Of a stretch of DNA of 64,000 nucleotides, positions 1 through 37,720 are shown piece by piece; position 1 is the stretch's first letter, and every line of letters begins with the position of its first letter. Origin of the DNA: Liolophura sinensis (taxonomy: Eukaryota; Mollusca; Polyplacophora; Chitonida; Chitonidae); assembly GCF_032854445.1 (NCBI RefSeq), contig NC_088295.1, positions 68,043,058 to 68,107,057 of the forward strand, written 5' to 3'. Both the position numbers and the translations under genes were made by a program. Below the pieces are notes generated by a model. It was not told where the DNA came from. It saw nothing but the letters and a program-made list of their open reading frames with translations, and made no database searches.

Positions 1-1779
1 GGTTGGGGGGGATGCGGGGGTTGATATGGGTCTGGTATGACTGGGGTGGTGGAGAAGTGCCAGAGGGATAACCTTAATGTTAAGGTCTTTCTCCTTAATG
101 ATGTCCATCACAGAGAGTAGATGGATTGGGTCTCACCCCTGGGCTAATGGGAGTGGAGGGGGGGGGGGGCAGTCGTTGCTGAGATGATGCTATTAAGTTT
201 TGTCATATTTGTAGACAGAGGTCTCTCTCAATCCCCCACCCCCAACCCCCAACCACACACACACACATGTGAACTTTTGTAAAGGTATTTATTGATCAAG
301 AGGTAGAGAAGTATTTGCGTGAGAAGTATGTTTTTACAAGGGCTTCACATTGCCATACACTATTAACAGCTGTACTGTAGCTGGTGAGCTGGACTAGCCT
401 TGCATAAAAACTGTACTCAGGGGGCTAGCTATCTGTAACCCCTCTACTCTGTTTGTCTTGGAGTCTTGCATAGATTTCCCACAAGTCTTCTTAACGATTA
501 TTTGGTGTTCAGTTACGCCACTGAAAGCCTTTCTATTGCAGAACTCTTCCTCTAATTATTAATAAATGTCGTCCTCGGAATCTGGTTCATTTATCCCTAT
601 TCCCTAGATAGCTCACTAAACATTACAAATCCTGAGATCAGATGAAAAGCTTTTTTGCTGAAATGACTTCCAACATAGTGGCAAAGCAGAGAAAAGATTA
701 GACAAATGCTTGCAGTCCTTTCAAACTAATGTTTTGATATAGGCCGAAGCAGCTCGTATCTCAAAGACACATAGGACTTCAGCTGAATGTATGACGAAGG
801 TATATGACTGAAAAATTGCTAAGTACGACGTTAAACCCCAAGCTTTCATTCATTTTTGCTGAATGTGGAAATTTATTATGGCATGCTCTCAGTTTCTCTA
901 CATGTGTCTTGTATACCACATACTGCCTGTCAAGGCAAAGGTTACATATCTTTTATGTTTTGGACTCTTGGAAAGGATTTGGACAGAGCGAATATGTTAT
1001 CATTCCCCTTTGCTATCATGGTGCTTTCATTATACATGTACCTTATCATGAAGTTTGGTATGCTGTGAAAGATATATTGTAAATTGAGGTTGTTTTATAT
1101 TTTAAATTCATACATTTTTGTTATGGAAAATTTTAATGATGGTCATTAAAGTCCCAGTCCAGCAAAATTACATGTCATCAAAAAGTAAAAGCTTGGTAAA
1201 TTGTTTTTAGTGTGAGTAGATGGAAAAGTTGATTTTCTCTAAATTTAATGGGTTTTTTTTTGTGTTTTGGGAGGATTTGCCCCAAAGCCTGTTTGCGTTC
1301 GGTGATTTCCGTGGCTGAGTACTTTATGACATCACAAGTAGGCATACGAGTTCTTTAGCCATATAGTTAACGGTGGAGACCAGCAATAGACATGCAAAAA
1401 AAAAAAAAAAAAAACTACACCAAAAAGCAGATTTTTGAAGTTGAGCATGATGGTTTGTACGGCTGTTCTGCATCACACAAGGATGGTGTGAGCCCACACA
1501 CATAGCCCGAAGACAAGGGAAAGGCTTGAATGAAGTCAGTCCCATTCAAGGTTCATTGGGATATGCCAGCACAATAGAAGACCTACTATTGCGGTCAATT
1601 TAATTTAGAGAATGAATAATGTCAATGTCAAAGGTCACTGTATATCCAGTATGGTGGACGGGAGAGTAGACAATGTGCGGGCGAGCAGGTAGACAAGACT
1701 TTCCGAAACTAACGGTGTTACAGTATTATTCATTACTGTTGAATATAACCGCTATAGAAATTGGCATGCTGCAACGATC
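1..1779. other. upstream RSK intron sequence, first part
   Basis: No coding exon is visible. It holds a CA-rich run near 258-267, G/C runs near 160, a SINE 3' end near 800-860 and a poly-A run at about 1397-1413. It is probably intron, because the first visible RSK exon starts in phase 1 with no start codon. Confidence 0.5.
780..860 (+). repeat. SINE family B, 3' end only
   Basis: ATGACTGAAAAATTG, then AGTACGACGTTAAACCCCAA, then CATTCATT. This matches, on the opposite strand, the left ends of the copies near 42.9, 58.2, 62.0 and 63.3 kb. Confidence 0.7.
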
Positions 1780-2660
1780 TTCTTCTCAAGAACCGCTGAA
1801 CCTGTTGTTTTGAAATTTGACATGCAGCTAGACCGTTACGAATTACAAAAAGTTTGCAAAAAATGTCAAATTCCGGTCAAAACTTTGGAAGCTCGCCATT
1901 AGTAGACGTTCTAACTTCACAAAAAGTTTATAAAGTTCAATTTTCTCAATGTATTCTGGTATAGTTTGAGCTACTAATTCCGAATCTGCTTTTATTTTTT
2001 GCATATCTCTAACTTTTTGAGATGTAAGCAAAGACGAAAATAAATTACATAATTTCAGTGACCTGTCACTCAAGAACTGTGGGAGCTAGAAATGTGCAAC
2101 TTGCACTTAAGTGTAGCCCAAGACATGTTCTTTTGGGGTGTGCCAACGGATTTGAGCTACGATCAATAGTTATCTCGCTACAAGCGTTTAATTGACAAGG
2201 CCATTTTTTGTTTGGAAAAAGACGGTAATCCTATTGCTTTATGATGGAGTTAGATGGGAAAGACTGGGTTTGTAGTATTTGACCTGATGTTTTCCACTCC
2301 ACTGTGTGTGATATCCCAAAACGGTTGTACGATGGCATACAGCTATGTTGTTCTGTATTTGATGGCTTAGAATGATAACTACAACACCAGTGACGTGGAC
2401 CTGTAAAAGTTAGCTTTGCTTTTCGCACACCTTGTGTTCTTTAGTGTATGCCAACCATGCCAGGGTGACTGAGAGATATCGACACGTGCCATGGTCCAGG
2501 TGTTCGCTTTCTGATAACGACCGAGCTATCAGTAAAGCAGTCAGTCTGTGTACAGCAGGTGGTGAATTGAGACGTGGAAGTATAATCTTGCTGTTATACG
2601 GGCCGTGTTGTATTATTGGGTTGGGAAAACGTCCTCGATCCGATCCGGGATCCCGGCCTA
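1780..2660. repeat. about 0.85-kb diverged repeat, copy 1
   Basis: Starts near CTTCTCAAGAACCGCTGAAC and ends near GGGATCCCGGCC. It aligns along its length with 2838-3651. The two copies share blocks such as CATGCAGCTAGACCGTT, CTTTGGAAGCTCGCCATT and TGCCATGGTCCAGGTGTT. It is richer in CpG than the surrounding intron. Probably a non-autonomous transposon or a segment duplicated within one. Confidence 0.75.
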
Positions 2661-2837
2661 GGATCTACTGTTTCACCAACTTTGTGAGCAGGAGATCTCC
2701 AACACCGTTCAACATACAAGTCCCAAATTTTGCTCATATCATCTGTCAGATATTCTCTAGGTATAATTTCTCCAATTTTTATCTAGGTCATGTGGTTCGG
2801 CCGCCATATTGAATTTTGTGTGAAACCTTTAAAAATC

Positions 2838-3660
2838 TTCTCAAGAACCACTGAACTGATTGTTCTGAAATTGGATATGCAGCTAGACCGTTGGTAGTTA
2901 CAAAAATCGTTGACTTCCTGTCAGAACTTTGGAAGCTCGCCATTGGTCAAAGTTGTGATGTTATTTCAAGCTGCTGATTTTGAATCTGCTTTTATTTTTT
3001 GTATATCTCTGTAACTTTTTGAGGTATAGTAAAAAAACTAGACTAGTTAGGTAATTTCAATGACCTGTAACTCGAGTACTATGGAAGCTAGAAATGAGCA
3101 ACTTGCACCAAATTGTAGCCCAAAACATGCTCTTTCTGGAATATGCCAACGGATTTGAGCTACGATCAACAGTTTTCTCACTAGAAGTGTTTAAATGACA
3201 ATTTCTAAACAATTTTTATTTAGAAAAAGATGGGATTCCTATTGCTTTAACCTGGAGTTCGATGGGAACTAGACTGGGTTTATAGTATTTCACGTGATGT
3301 TTTCGGCTCCACTGTCTGTGATTTCCCGAAACAGTTGTACGATGACAATTGGTTATGCTGTCCTGTATTAACAGGAAACAGCAAACGACGTGAACCTCTA
3401 AAAGTTAGCTTTGTTTTGCGCAGACCTTGTCTTCTTGACTATACGCTCATCACGCCACGGTGATTGACCGATGTCGACATGTGCCATGGTCCAGGTGTTG
3501 GCTTGCTGACAACGGCCGAGCTATTAAAAGAGCAGTCAGTCTGTGCATGGCAGGTCATGGATTGAGACGTGGAAGTATAAACTTGCTGTTATATGGGCCG
3601 TGTATTATTGAGTCAGGAAAACATCTTCGATCCGACCTGGGATCCCGGCCTGTTCGCAGA
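2838..3660. repeat. about 0.85-kb diverged repeat, copy 2
   Basis: Second copy in the same orientation, about 180 bp after the first. Both contain an open frame (2432-2812 and 3460-3756) reading RHVPWSRC and LRRGSI in parallel, with a 3-base length difference. No protein family was recognised. Confidence 0.75.
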
Positions 3661-29031
<25,371 letters not shown>

Positions 29032-31250
29032 ATCGTCTTCATTTCCTCATCCCACTACTGTTCATAACGTAGTGCACATCATTTGCTCAGTGAATCTCAA
29101 GCAGAGAGACTGGACAAGCACGGGCTGCTGGAGTACAGTACCTGAACTAGCCAGCATTATAGGCATTATTTTATACCTTCATGTAGTGACACTGACATGC
29201 CAGAGATCCAGTCTGCAGTGTACAGCCCTGGAGTGGCTAGGGCCTTCACACCCCTGCCATCATCATTGTTCTTTGCAGTACTGTCTGTTTTGTCTGGTAC
29301 AAAAACTAGACACAGGTATTTTCTATTAAAGTGTGGTGTCCTTTTTTTTTTGTTCCTCCAATGAAAAGCTTATGTGTACATAGTACATTTGGTGTATATA
29401 CCAATATACAGGTGTATAAATATATTTGTTGTACAAATCAAATACATGTATGTATGAGGGGATTTGGGATATTGGATTTGGAATGTATGGCTGGAGGGGT
29501 GGGGGAAGGGAAGGGTGTGTTAATGATCTTTCAGTGTCGCTTTTAAAAGAGGACATGAATTTTTGAAAAAAAATGGGAAGCTTCCACGAGTACATAAGTT
29601 AGGGATGTGTGTCAGGTGGAAGGTGAAGATGTGATGTAGACTTAGGATTGAAAGAGGTGTATGGTAGCATTAAGCCTCTGTAGGTAAAGATGTAGAGAAG
29701 TAGCTGTATGTGTGTAATCATTGAAGTGATCCCTATTTAACTGTTGTATATCACGGGCTGATGTGTATCAGTGCCCTCTATGCATCACTAACATGTACAT
29801 ACATTTCTTATGTCATGTACTCTTGAAATGCGGAACAAGCCAGTGCTTTTGTCTCTCTGATGCCTGGTAGCATATAGGGCTGAAGAGGGAACAATCAGAA
29901 AAATTATGACCAGAACCAGGAAAACTTTTATTTTTGGTCTTCCTTTTATTGTTTTTGTTACAGATCATTTACTTCATTGTTAGATTCTAATAACACCTTG
30001 TTTTTTTTAAGCTCTTCTTTTTGTATGCCACAAACAAGCCTGAAACCGGCAAAAGGTTCCAGTAGGTCATGTTTAATTGATATTAGTGTCTTGTTTCAAA
30101 TTTAGTTTTTGGTGTAACTGTATGCAGTGGAAATGCTGAAAGGTTCTAGTGCTACAATACCATGGGTGTCTACTAACTGCTGAGCTGATCCTCTATTTAA
30201 GTCTTCAGTTATTTCATGCTGTAGAATAACAAAGGTAATGGTTAGTACTGGCCTTGATTATAGATGAAGTGACCTGGTGCTATACAGAACTTTTATTATC
30301 TGTGTGATTTTTTAAAATTTTTTTATGTGACTGTGTTACAGGCTGTCTTCTTGGCTAAATTTTCAGCCATCAAAAGCTATGGTTATATTGCTTCACCTTA
30401 ATCCCAGTCGTACATGTATCCTCAATTACTGAATAATCATCTCCTCTCTGTCCTACATGTTGAATCTTGACTCTCAAAACTGGTCTTGCAGCTGCCATGT
30501 CCAAAGAAATCCTGCATTTTGCCAAATCAGGATATCATCTTAGGTTCTTCTTTATTTTTGTTTATCTTTGTGAGTACAGTGTACTTCTCCAAGCTTCACC
30601 TAGGAAATTGTTAACAACAAAAAATATTTTTAATTGATAGTAAATGTAATTGAAGTCATTAAATGTAACCCAGTCCAGTGAGAAGAACTGGCTGTTGTGT
30701 GGCTAATGAACATGCAGGTAACCGAGGCTTCTGGGTTAGTGTTACTTGTAGCCTGGATATAATTATGAACATTTTAACCTCTGAGAAGTTCCTGTCAACT
30801 AAAAAGGTGTATAAATTGTGGCATAATTTGAGGTATTCTGGCTCTGATCTGCCTTTTACCCAACTTTTTCTACAAGTAATCAGATTTTTGACCACACCAT
30901 AGGAACATTGCTTTATATCCGAGGATGCATTTGAATTGGAAATACTGTGTAAATATGGTCACAGTGGTGACCAATCCTGATATCATATGTAGTACCGCAC
31001 AACAGTCTGAATCATTTAGGGGATAGTTTTTCAGATTTTTTAAAAATTATTAACTCTGTAGGCAGAGAGTGTGTTGTAAATGTGCTAACAAATGTATTGA
31101 TATCCTTTTAATTTTGTATGGGTACAGTCATTGTTTAAATTGCAACTAAATTTACACAGTAATTTGTGATAATTGTTGTCAAGTGCATTTTTGTGTTTTG
31201 TCTTTTTAGTTAAGGTTTATGGATGCTGCATGGGTTGACCGTCTGAAGTG
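29032..31250 (+). other. RSK 3' UTR, extent uncertain
   Basis: This region follows the stop directly. It is AT-rich, has no SINE copies and is as CpG-poor as the introns. ATTAAA variants occur at 29325 and about 30658. Canonical AATAAA appears only further on, at 32209 and 34202. The end at 31250 is placed where CpG density rises and is an inference; the real UTR may stop earlier or run to 34.2 kb. Confidence 0.45.
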
Positions 31251-32208
31251 AAGGTTTTCCTTTCCGAGTTAATGGAATCCTTCCTTGTATTGTTCCATTA
31301 GTAATACTGTGTGAGATGAATAGTAACCATCAAGTTATGCGGATTTTTCATAGTTCAAAAGAAGTGGCTTGTAGGTGTCCCGTCAGTCCCTCGTCGCGTG
31401 GGCAATGCTCTGAAGGTGTTGTAAAGCGTTTTTTCATCACACATCTTGGGGATGACTTGCCTTGCGTCATTTGAAACCAGAGCACTTGTATTGTATTCCA
31501 AGATCATTATACTTAAGTAAGTTGCGTTAAGTCCGGTGAAACATCAGACTCCATGTTCACAAGTCTGACAACGATAGAACTTTTGAGCAATTGCCCTTGA
31601 GCCAACTACATCCTTGAGATTGCAATAATATGAAATTTGATGCTGCATGTATAGTTCTGATGTGTAGAATAGCACTGCTGAATAAGCGACCTCCACTGCT
31701 TAATACTGGCCTGATATATCTTGGAAATATACCTATCAATAATAAGAGTGTCTGCGTGTAGCAGTATATTGAAATGGCGAAGCAGACTTCATCTTTTGAG
31801 TGTTAAGCCAGGCACTTTAAAGCAAGGCTGTGTATCTTTGTAGTCTAAGAAGTTACCGGCAGTTTTACACAACAAATGGCCAATGGCTCCTATGTCGACT
31901 TGTTTTTATTTGAGATAAGTTGTTCGAAAGTGGCTAATACTGGTATTTAGAGTTTAGCCAAATTCAGCAGCCAGATGATGCAGTTGTCCAAAGAATGGAA
32001 GAGCAGAAGATTGCTTCATATTGCTACCTAATTATTTTTGGGATGAGTAAAACAGGTTTGAACAACGGGGCCCAAGTGTATATTGCACTGAACCCTTAAG
32101 ATGGAACGGTTACAGGGCGTGAAATTCATGCCAGGCGAAAACCACGCTTGATTTGCAAGTTATTAGACTCTTGTTAGGTACATGTATCCGTCTTACCATT
32201 TTGAAGAA

Positions 32209-32214
32209 AATAAA
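32209..32214 (+). terminator. candidate AATAAA polyadenylation signal
   Basis: AATAAA in the context GAAAATAAACCGTG, the first canonical hexamer I noticed after the RSK stop, 3.2 kb downstream. No transcript evidence is available and the hexamer alone is weak. Confidence 0.2.
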
Positions 32215-34201
32215 CCGTGCAATGCAAAATTTTGCATTACATCAACTGTATCCCGGTTAAAACGTTAGATTGGCTCGCAATATTTACATGGTCGTTATTT
32301 GTTACTGTATTTCTGTCTATCCCAAGCGTAATGCAAAACTGATCCAAAGGCATGTACAAATGATTAGATATCTAGCTGGTCTATTGTGCTTTCATATTTG
32401 TGTCGTCGTATCTGTATTTCACGATTGCGCGTTTACTGGGCCGCAAGTGACATAATATTAGTGCTGCTGAACAACTCTGGACCTAGATCTGAGCTTGTTG
32501 CGCGAGGCCCTAGACCATTACTAAAGGCATTTCATGGCCTACATGTAGGTGGTTATAGGAGCACGCAACATCACTAGTGCTTCGTCAAACGGACCTCTGA
32601 TGTACATCAGTCAAATCCAAACTGTCTGTCTGTAAAATATCCATTTGTTTTGGTTATAGCATTTGTGTTGATAGACTGAAGAAATGTATTACTCGTTTTG
32701 TATATGTCGTTCCAACATGTGTACATAAAGTGTGTTGACACCGGTTTGGAAGGCCTAATAGTGGGGGGAAAGTGCAAGAATATTGTAGATCAATCAGTGA
32801 AATCGTTGTGCGCAAGCGCAAGTTCAATAGCTAAGCAAACCACACCCCAGATTTACATCTATTAAAACTAGTTTACCGATGGCCAAATCAATATGCGTGA
32901 TAATCACGTTGTTCGGACACGCTTTTGTTCTCAGGTAGACGAGATCGACATTTCAATTCGGCATACAAAATGATCCCCAAGATGTGCAGTTTTCTCAATA
33001 CTTATGTGCTTTCTACGAAGTCGCAAACTGCGCCTGCCGAAATGTCCATGACAACATTCAGCAAAGAGATACGTCACCATTGTAAATGCGCTTGACGCAG
33101 CTTTGTAGAACGGGGCGCCGAAGGATAATGGTACTGGGGCAATGTTCCCCGGAAAGCTGTAGTTTTTTGTTTATCTTTTACTATGGTGGCTCTAACAGTT
33201 ATAAATCCTGTTGATGCCCTTTATAAGATGAGAAAACCTTGACCAAAATCAAAATTTCGAATGACAGAAAGCTTCTTGCGTGAAGGGTCAAATTTTGGTC
33301 TTGCAGACACTTACACTGCGAGATGTGGTGCTTGCCGCAGGTACACAACGTCAGGCAGCCCTCAAGTTAGGGGACACATAATTGTTTTTCACCGAACATC
33401 TGGACGATAATTCTTGAGTGTAGTCTGTTAATGATCATTTTGCCCACTGTATAGAATCTTGTCTTGAATTGCAAATGTCTTGTCATGTCTAGCAAATGAT
33501 AAGGAAATACCACAAATGTTTGTTTTTACCAAATTTTGTTGTTAGTGCGGCCACAATCAAAGAATTGACAGGTGTTTTACACTTGTATGGCTTTACATGT
33601 GTCTGGTTGTTGTTGGAAATGTCAGTCTTTTGAAAAATGTTACGTAACAAAGGTGCTTTTTTCCCGTTCAGTTTATGTGCACTGCTGGAGGGTATTGGTT
33701 TTATACACGGTCAGTCGTGGATATGGTCCAAGACAAGACGGCCGAACACAACCAAGTGCTTTCTTGTGAACGATTGCTCTTTTTCAAGTTTGTTCTTAGT
33801 TTTGTGACATTGGCATTTTCGTTTTCTAATGCAAATATTTTATAGAAACGTTTGCAGGCAGGTTTTGCTATTTCCCTTATATGGTCTGTTTTCTTGTCCG
33901 AATTACTTCAGGTAAAGTATTTTACTGCTTATGTTTTCTTGTCTCTTGATCGGACGTAGAAGACATGGAAATGTTTATTTCGTGTGTAAATACACCCATT
34001 GTTTGATCGTCTCCGCAGGGACCTCCCAGAACAGTTAGCCCCTGTCGTCTTTAGAATTTGTCACTATGGTTGACGCATACATTGTAGTTCATACATTATT
34101 CCATATTGTATAGGGCGGGCTCTCTGCAACAGAGGGCGCTAGAGCCTTCCATATATAGTTGTTCATATTCCGTGTAGAAGTAAACCTTTAACAATCTAAT
34201 C

Positions 34202-34207
34202 AATAAA
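34202..34207 (+). terminator. candidate AATAAA polyadenylation signal
   Basis: AATAAA followed about 25 bases later by a T/G-rich stretch (GTCATGTGTTTTGG), the usual arrangement for cleavage and polyadenylation. If used for RSK it would give a 3' UTR of about 5.2 kb. The CpG-rich sequence before it argues against that; it could serve another transcript. Confidence 0.3.
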
Positions 34208-34617
34208 GTTATATTTTCAGAAAATGTTTAGTCATGTGTTTTGGATTATTTCGATCATTTTATAACTCGTGTGCATGCTGGGTTTAATTTCCCCCTCATA
34301 CCACCTGGGTATATTAGTATTGAGTCGTTGGTACCATATTCCAACATTGTGGGGGAGCTCGGGAATGCTAAGACGGTAGCTAAGGTGTATTTTTAATTAC
34401 CGTATATGAAACACGAGGATTGCGTTAAATCGTCGATATTCCGCATAGCTGCTACTGTCTTCTGAGCCTTAGTGACAATAAGCAGTCCGAAGCGCTTCAT
34501 AGTTTCTCTTTCATGGAGTTTGTTGGCTATTGCACCAAAATGGTGTGCACGTGAAGTTTGGGCAATTACGTGCTAAGGACTCGTGGTTTATTTACGAGAA
34601 TTCCGGTTTCCTTCACA

Positions 34618-34668
34618 GAAATATTTTTGAGTACGACGTTTAAAATCCGTCCAATCAAATCCATTACC
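34618..34668 (+). repeat. SINE 3' end fragment
   Basis: ATATTTTTGAGTACGACG then TCCAATCAAATCC resembles the family A tail. Confidence 0.5.
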
Positions 34669-34904
34669 ATTTAAGCCATCATGTTACATCCAGGGCAAAC
34701 GCACGGGATTTGTCCCCAGGAGACCAAAATCAGGGTCGAAAGGAGGATGTAACAATTATGTTATAGTAAATAAATGTGATTGCATGTAAGAGAGGAGCAC
34801 CTATCAGTGATGTATCAGTGGCGTAAGGAAGTTAGTCGATATTCTAGGCATACTATTCAATTCAAATTTCAAACTAATACAAATATAAGCATGCTTGTCT
34901 CACT

Positions 34905-35070
34905 TACACTAAAAAATTGATCTGTTAATTTTAACAAAGTCTTGCCTGAGACCTGCTAGAATTTATGGAATGTGCTGCTAAATGCTATTGCAGCAGATTG
35001 TTCTGTTAAATACAACACACCTATTCTATTAATTCAACATGACGATTCTTAGACTAACAGGATCTTATCT
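34905..35070. repeat. dispersed repeat, related to 44030-44200
   Basis: Contains GCAGCAGATTGTTCTGTTAA and repeated CTGTTAA/AACA blocks. A similar stretch, GCAACAGATTATTCTGTTTA, is at 44100. Confidence 0.4.
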
Positions 35071-35649
35071 GGATTATGACGGAATACAGTGCTATAGAAC
35101 AGAATACATTTTGCCATCACTCAAAAAATTAACATCAGTTTTTGCCACTGTTCATAAAAATTATGATGACAATCTAAAACTCTCAAGTCAGCGCCAGCGA
35201 TGTCTACTTCTGCGGCAAAAGTTTGCAAAATAAAAACGTAAACATACGTATATCAACTAGACAATAGTATTTCACGTGTGACTAATGTCTCATTAACCGA
35301 TGTAATTATACTCGTGTGATAAACCCTGGTGCTATTTTCTAAGAAACTTGTGGCCACCATACAGAAAAAGTGCTAATGAAGCTAAGTAATTTGCTACGAT
35401 TTAAGCATTTTACGTGAATAAACCTCCTGAATGAAGCTCACTAAACAGAAGCCGTATTTCACAGACTATACGTGATGTGACAATGTATTTACTATCTCTA
35501 AGTCTTTGTAGATTTTATATTCTGTGCACACTGACACTGTTCTGTCAGCAAGTGTTGTTCCAATGAGAACAATAACCGCCATCTCTTTCAACCATGATAA
35601 CTATACATGTTTCAAGTATTTGAAACATAGTAAAAGTATTACTATGTTT

Positions 35650-35830
35650 CAAGAGAGTAGGCATTTACAAGAAATAAGGTAAAGAATGTTCAAAGAGAAA
35701 AGACCTTTAAATGAAATAAGGTAAAGAATTTTATTGCATAACTATATATTTGAAGAGAATAGATCGTTACAGGAAATAACGTAAAGAATATTGTATAACT
35801 ACGTTTCAGGATAGTAAGATTATGAATATG
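35650..35830. repeat. degenerate short tandem repeat
   Basis: GAAATAAGGTAAAGAAT or close variants recur near 35680, 35720 and 35780, with intervening GAGA(A)TAG(A/G) blocks. Spacing is irregular (about 40 and 60 bp). Confidence 0.5.
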
Positions 35831-35954
35831 GTACTTATAAGAGCGAAAGTTTACCTTTTTCTTTCGTTTTCCGTAGTCTGAATCATTTATTAGGCCAGCC
35901 CCATATGGTAGTAGCCTCATGTCCTTTTATTCGGGATAATTCAAACATATGCCT

Positions 35955-36000
35955 TTGATTTGTTTATTTATTTCATTGGTGTTTTACGCTGGTATACCTT
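35955..36000 (-). repeat. SINE family A, 3' end only
   Basis: TTTGTTTATTTATTTCATTG then GTGTTTTACGCTGGTATACC, the reverse complement of the family A tail. Confidence 0.6.
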
Positions 36001-36067
36001 TTGAGATTTAAAACTTAATCTGTTTAACCGACGATTCCTTTCAATCTCTAATGCCATATATATTTTG

Positions 36068-36220
36068 ATTTATTTATTTATTTGATTGGTGTTTTACGGC
36101 GTACTCAAGAATATTTCACTTATACGACGGCGGCCAGCATTATGGTGGGAGGAAACCGGGCAGAGCCCGGGGGAAACCCACGACCATCTGCAGGTTGCTG
36201 ACAGACTTTCCCACGATATA
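36068..36220 (-). mobile_element. SINE family A, 5'-truncated
   Basis: On the + strand TTTATTTATTTATTTGATTG, GTGTTTTACGGCGTACTCAA, then GGGAGGAAACCGGGCAGAGC and CATCTGCAGGTTGCTGACAG. Close to the consensus, so fairly young. Confidence 0.88.
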
Positions 36221-37654
36221 TTTTGAGGTCGAGTCATTAAAGTTCCATGATTTATAGGTGGCATTTTGTTTTGATGGGAAATTTCTATCCCTGCTTATAA
36301 TAATTCCATTGTCATCAGAGACCGAATTTCACCTGTCATTTCTTGCATGAGTCTTCAGCGCAATAATCGACTTTTCAACGATGTGTTACCGTAAACCGGA
36401 CCTAATAAATATATAACCGATGAAATATAGGATGAATTAAACAATGAAATAGGTATTCTGCAATCATGCTCACATACCGGTAGCTCTTGGTGCACATTTC
36501 GACTGACATGTTATATGCTGTAAAAAAACACAATCGAACCACATATATGTATTGGGCAGCATATACCTACTGTATTTGATTAATGATCGCGTGATAAATC
36601 TATCCTTTGTACAGACAGAAGCGAGTCCATATAACGCATATAAAGATTTAAAACAATGTGTCTTTTATGGCTTTCATTGGTATAAAGTGACGGTTTGGGC
36701 AGATAACCCCGGGAGGTAACGCTAACTTGCCATTTCAGTGAGTGCCGGTATAGCTGTTCTGTACATTAAACCATCAGGTTGTGGACACACAAACAGATGG
36801 TTTTCAATAGTCAGACGGCCGTGGGTGGAAGCCCTTCATGTGATAACCGAGGATACTGTGTCAGAAATAGTGAAGCAAATTGACTGTATCTAAAGATCTG
36901 CTGAATTGTGAAACAGGAAGCCTTGGGGTGTTTTAAATATCACAAACACTATATAACCGTGCGGTTTGGCAGCACGTCTTCATGCAGAGGTTTGGGTGAT
37001 CGACAAATTATTTTCCGTTCTTTTACTAGCATGGCAAAACGATAATCTGATAAAAGTCTTATTTACGTCAAGTGCGGTTTTTATGTTTCGTGTTATTTTC
37101 CACAAATTTATTTCCGAGACACGTCTGTAGTATTCATGTCGAGGAGACCTTGTATATGTTCCATTTTTGATATCTGGACTCGACTTGTCGCCTTCAGTGG
37201 TCACGTGAAGGGATATAGTTTCCAACTCTTCGGTTGACTATAAAAAAATTTCTAGATACGTTGCTGCGTGTCACTGACTAAAGGCAATTTTAGTAGCGAG
37301 TATGATTTTACACACATCTGAATATAGGTGACTCACTAAAAGAAATAGACTATAGACATCATTTCGGTGTTAGTTTACCGTTGACAGGAAATGTCACAGG
37401 CTGTAACAGGAAGTTTTGACATAGGCTTGGCGCTTTGCTAGGGATGTATGTTACAACAGTGTTAAGTGTAAGAAGTTAACAATACAAATTTAGTTCTTAC
37501 TAGGGCTACGTCACAAATCAAATGAACAGGTATGAAATTCACAATAAAATGACGTTGGGAAACCTACCACGGATCTTTCTGAAGTTATAGATTCTAATGT
37601 GGAACAATGGTTTATGGTAGAAATATAACGGAAATCCTTGTTTTCTGTTGGCTT

Positions 37655-37720
37655 CATTATCGTGTATAAGTGAAGTATTCTTGAGTATGGCGTAAAACAC
37701 CAATGAAATAAATTAATAAT
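37655..37720 (+). repeat. SINE family A, 3' end only
   Basis: GTATAAGTGAAGTATTCTTG, AGTATGGCGTAAAACACCAA, TGAAATAAATTAATAA. Confidence 0.75.

Larger units (their letters stand above)
31251..34600. other. CpG-richer region downstream of RSK
   Basis: No coding region or SINE was recognised. CpG is several-fold denser than before 31.2 kb. Open frames here (for example 33572-33769) lack recognisable motifs. It could be intergenic or a distal 3' UTR. Confidence 0.5.

Noticed and set aside
34202-34207. confident assignment of the RSK transcript end at 34.2 kb
   Set aside because: The hexamer is good, but the CpG-rich character from 31.4 kb on does not match the rest of the transcription unit.
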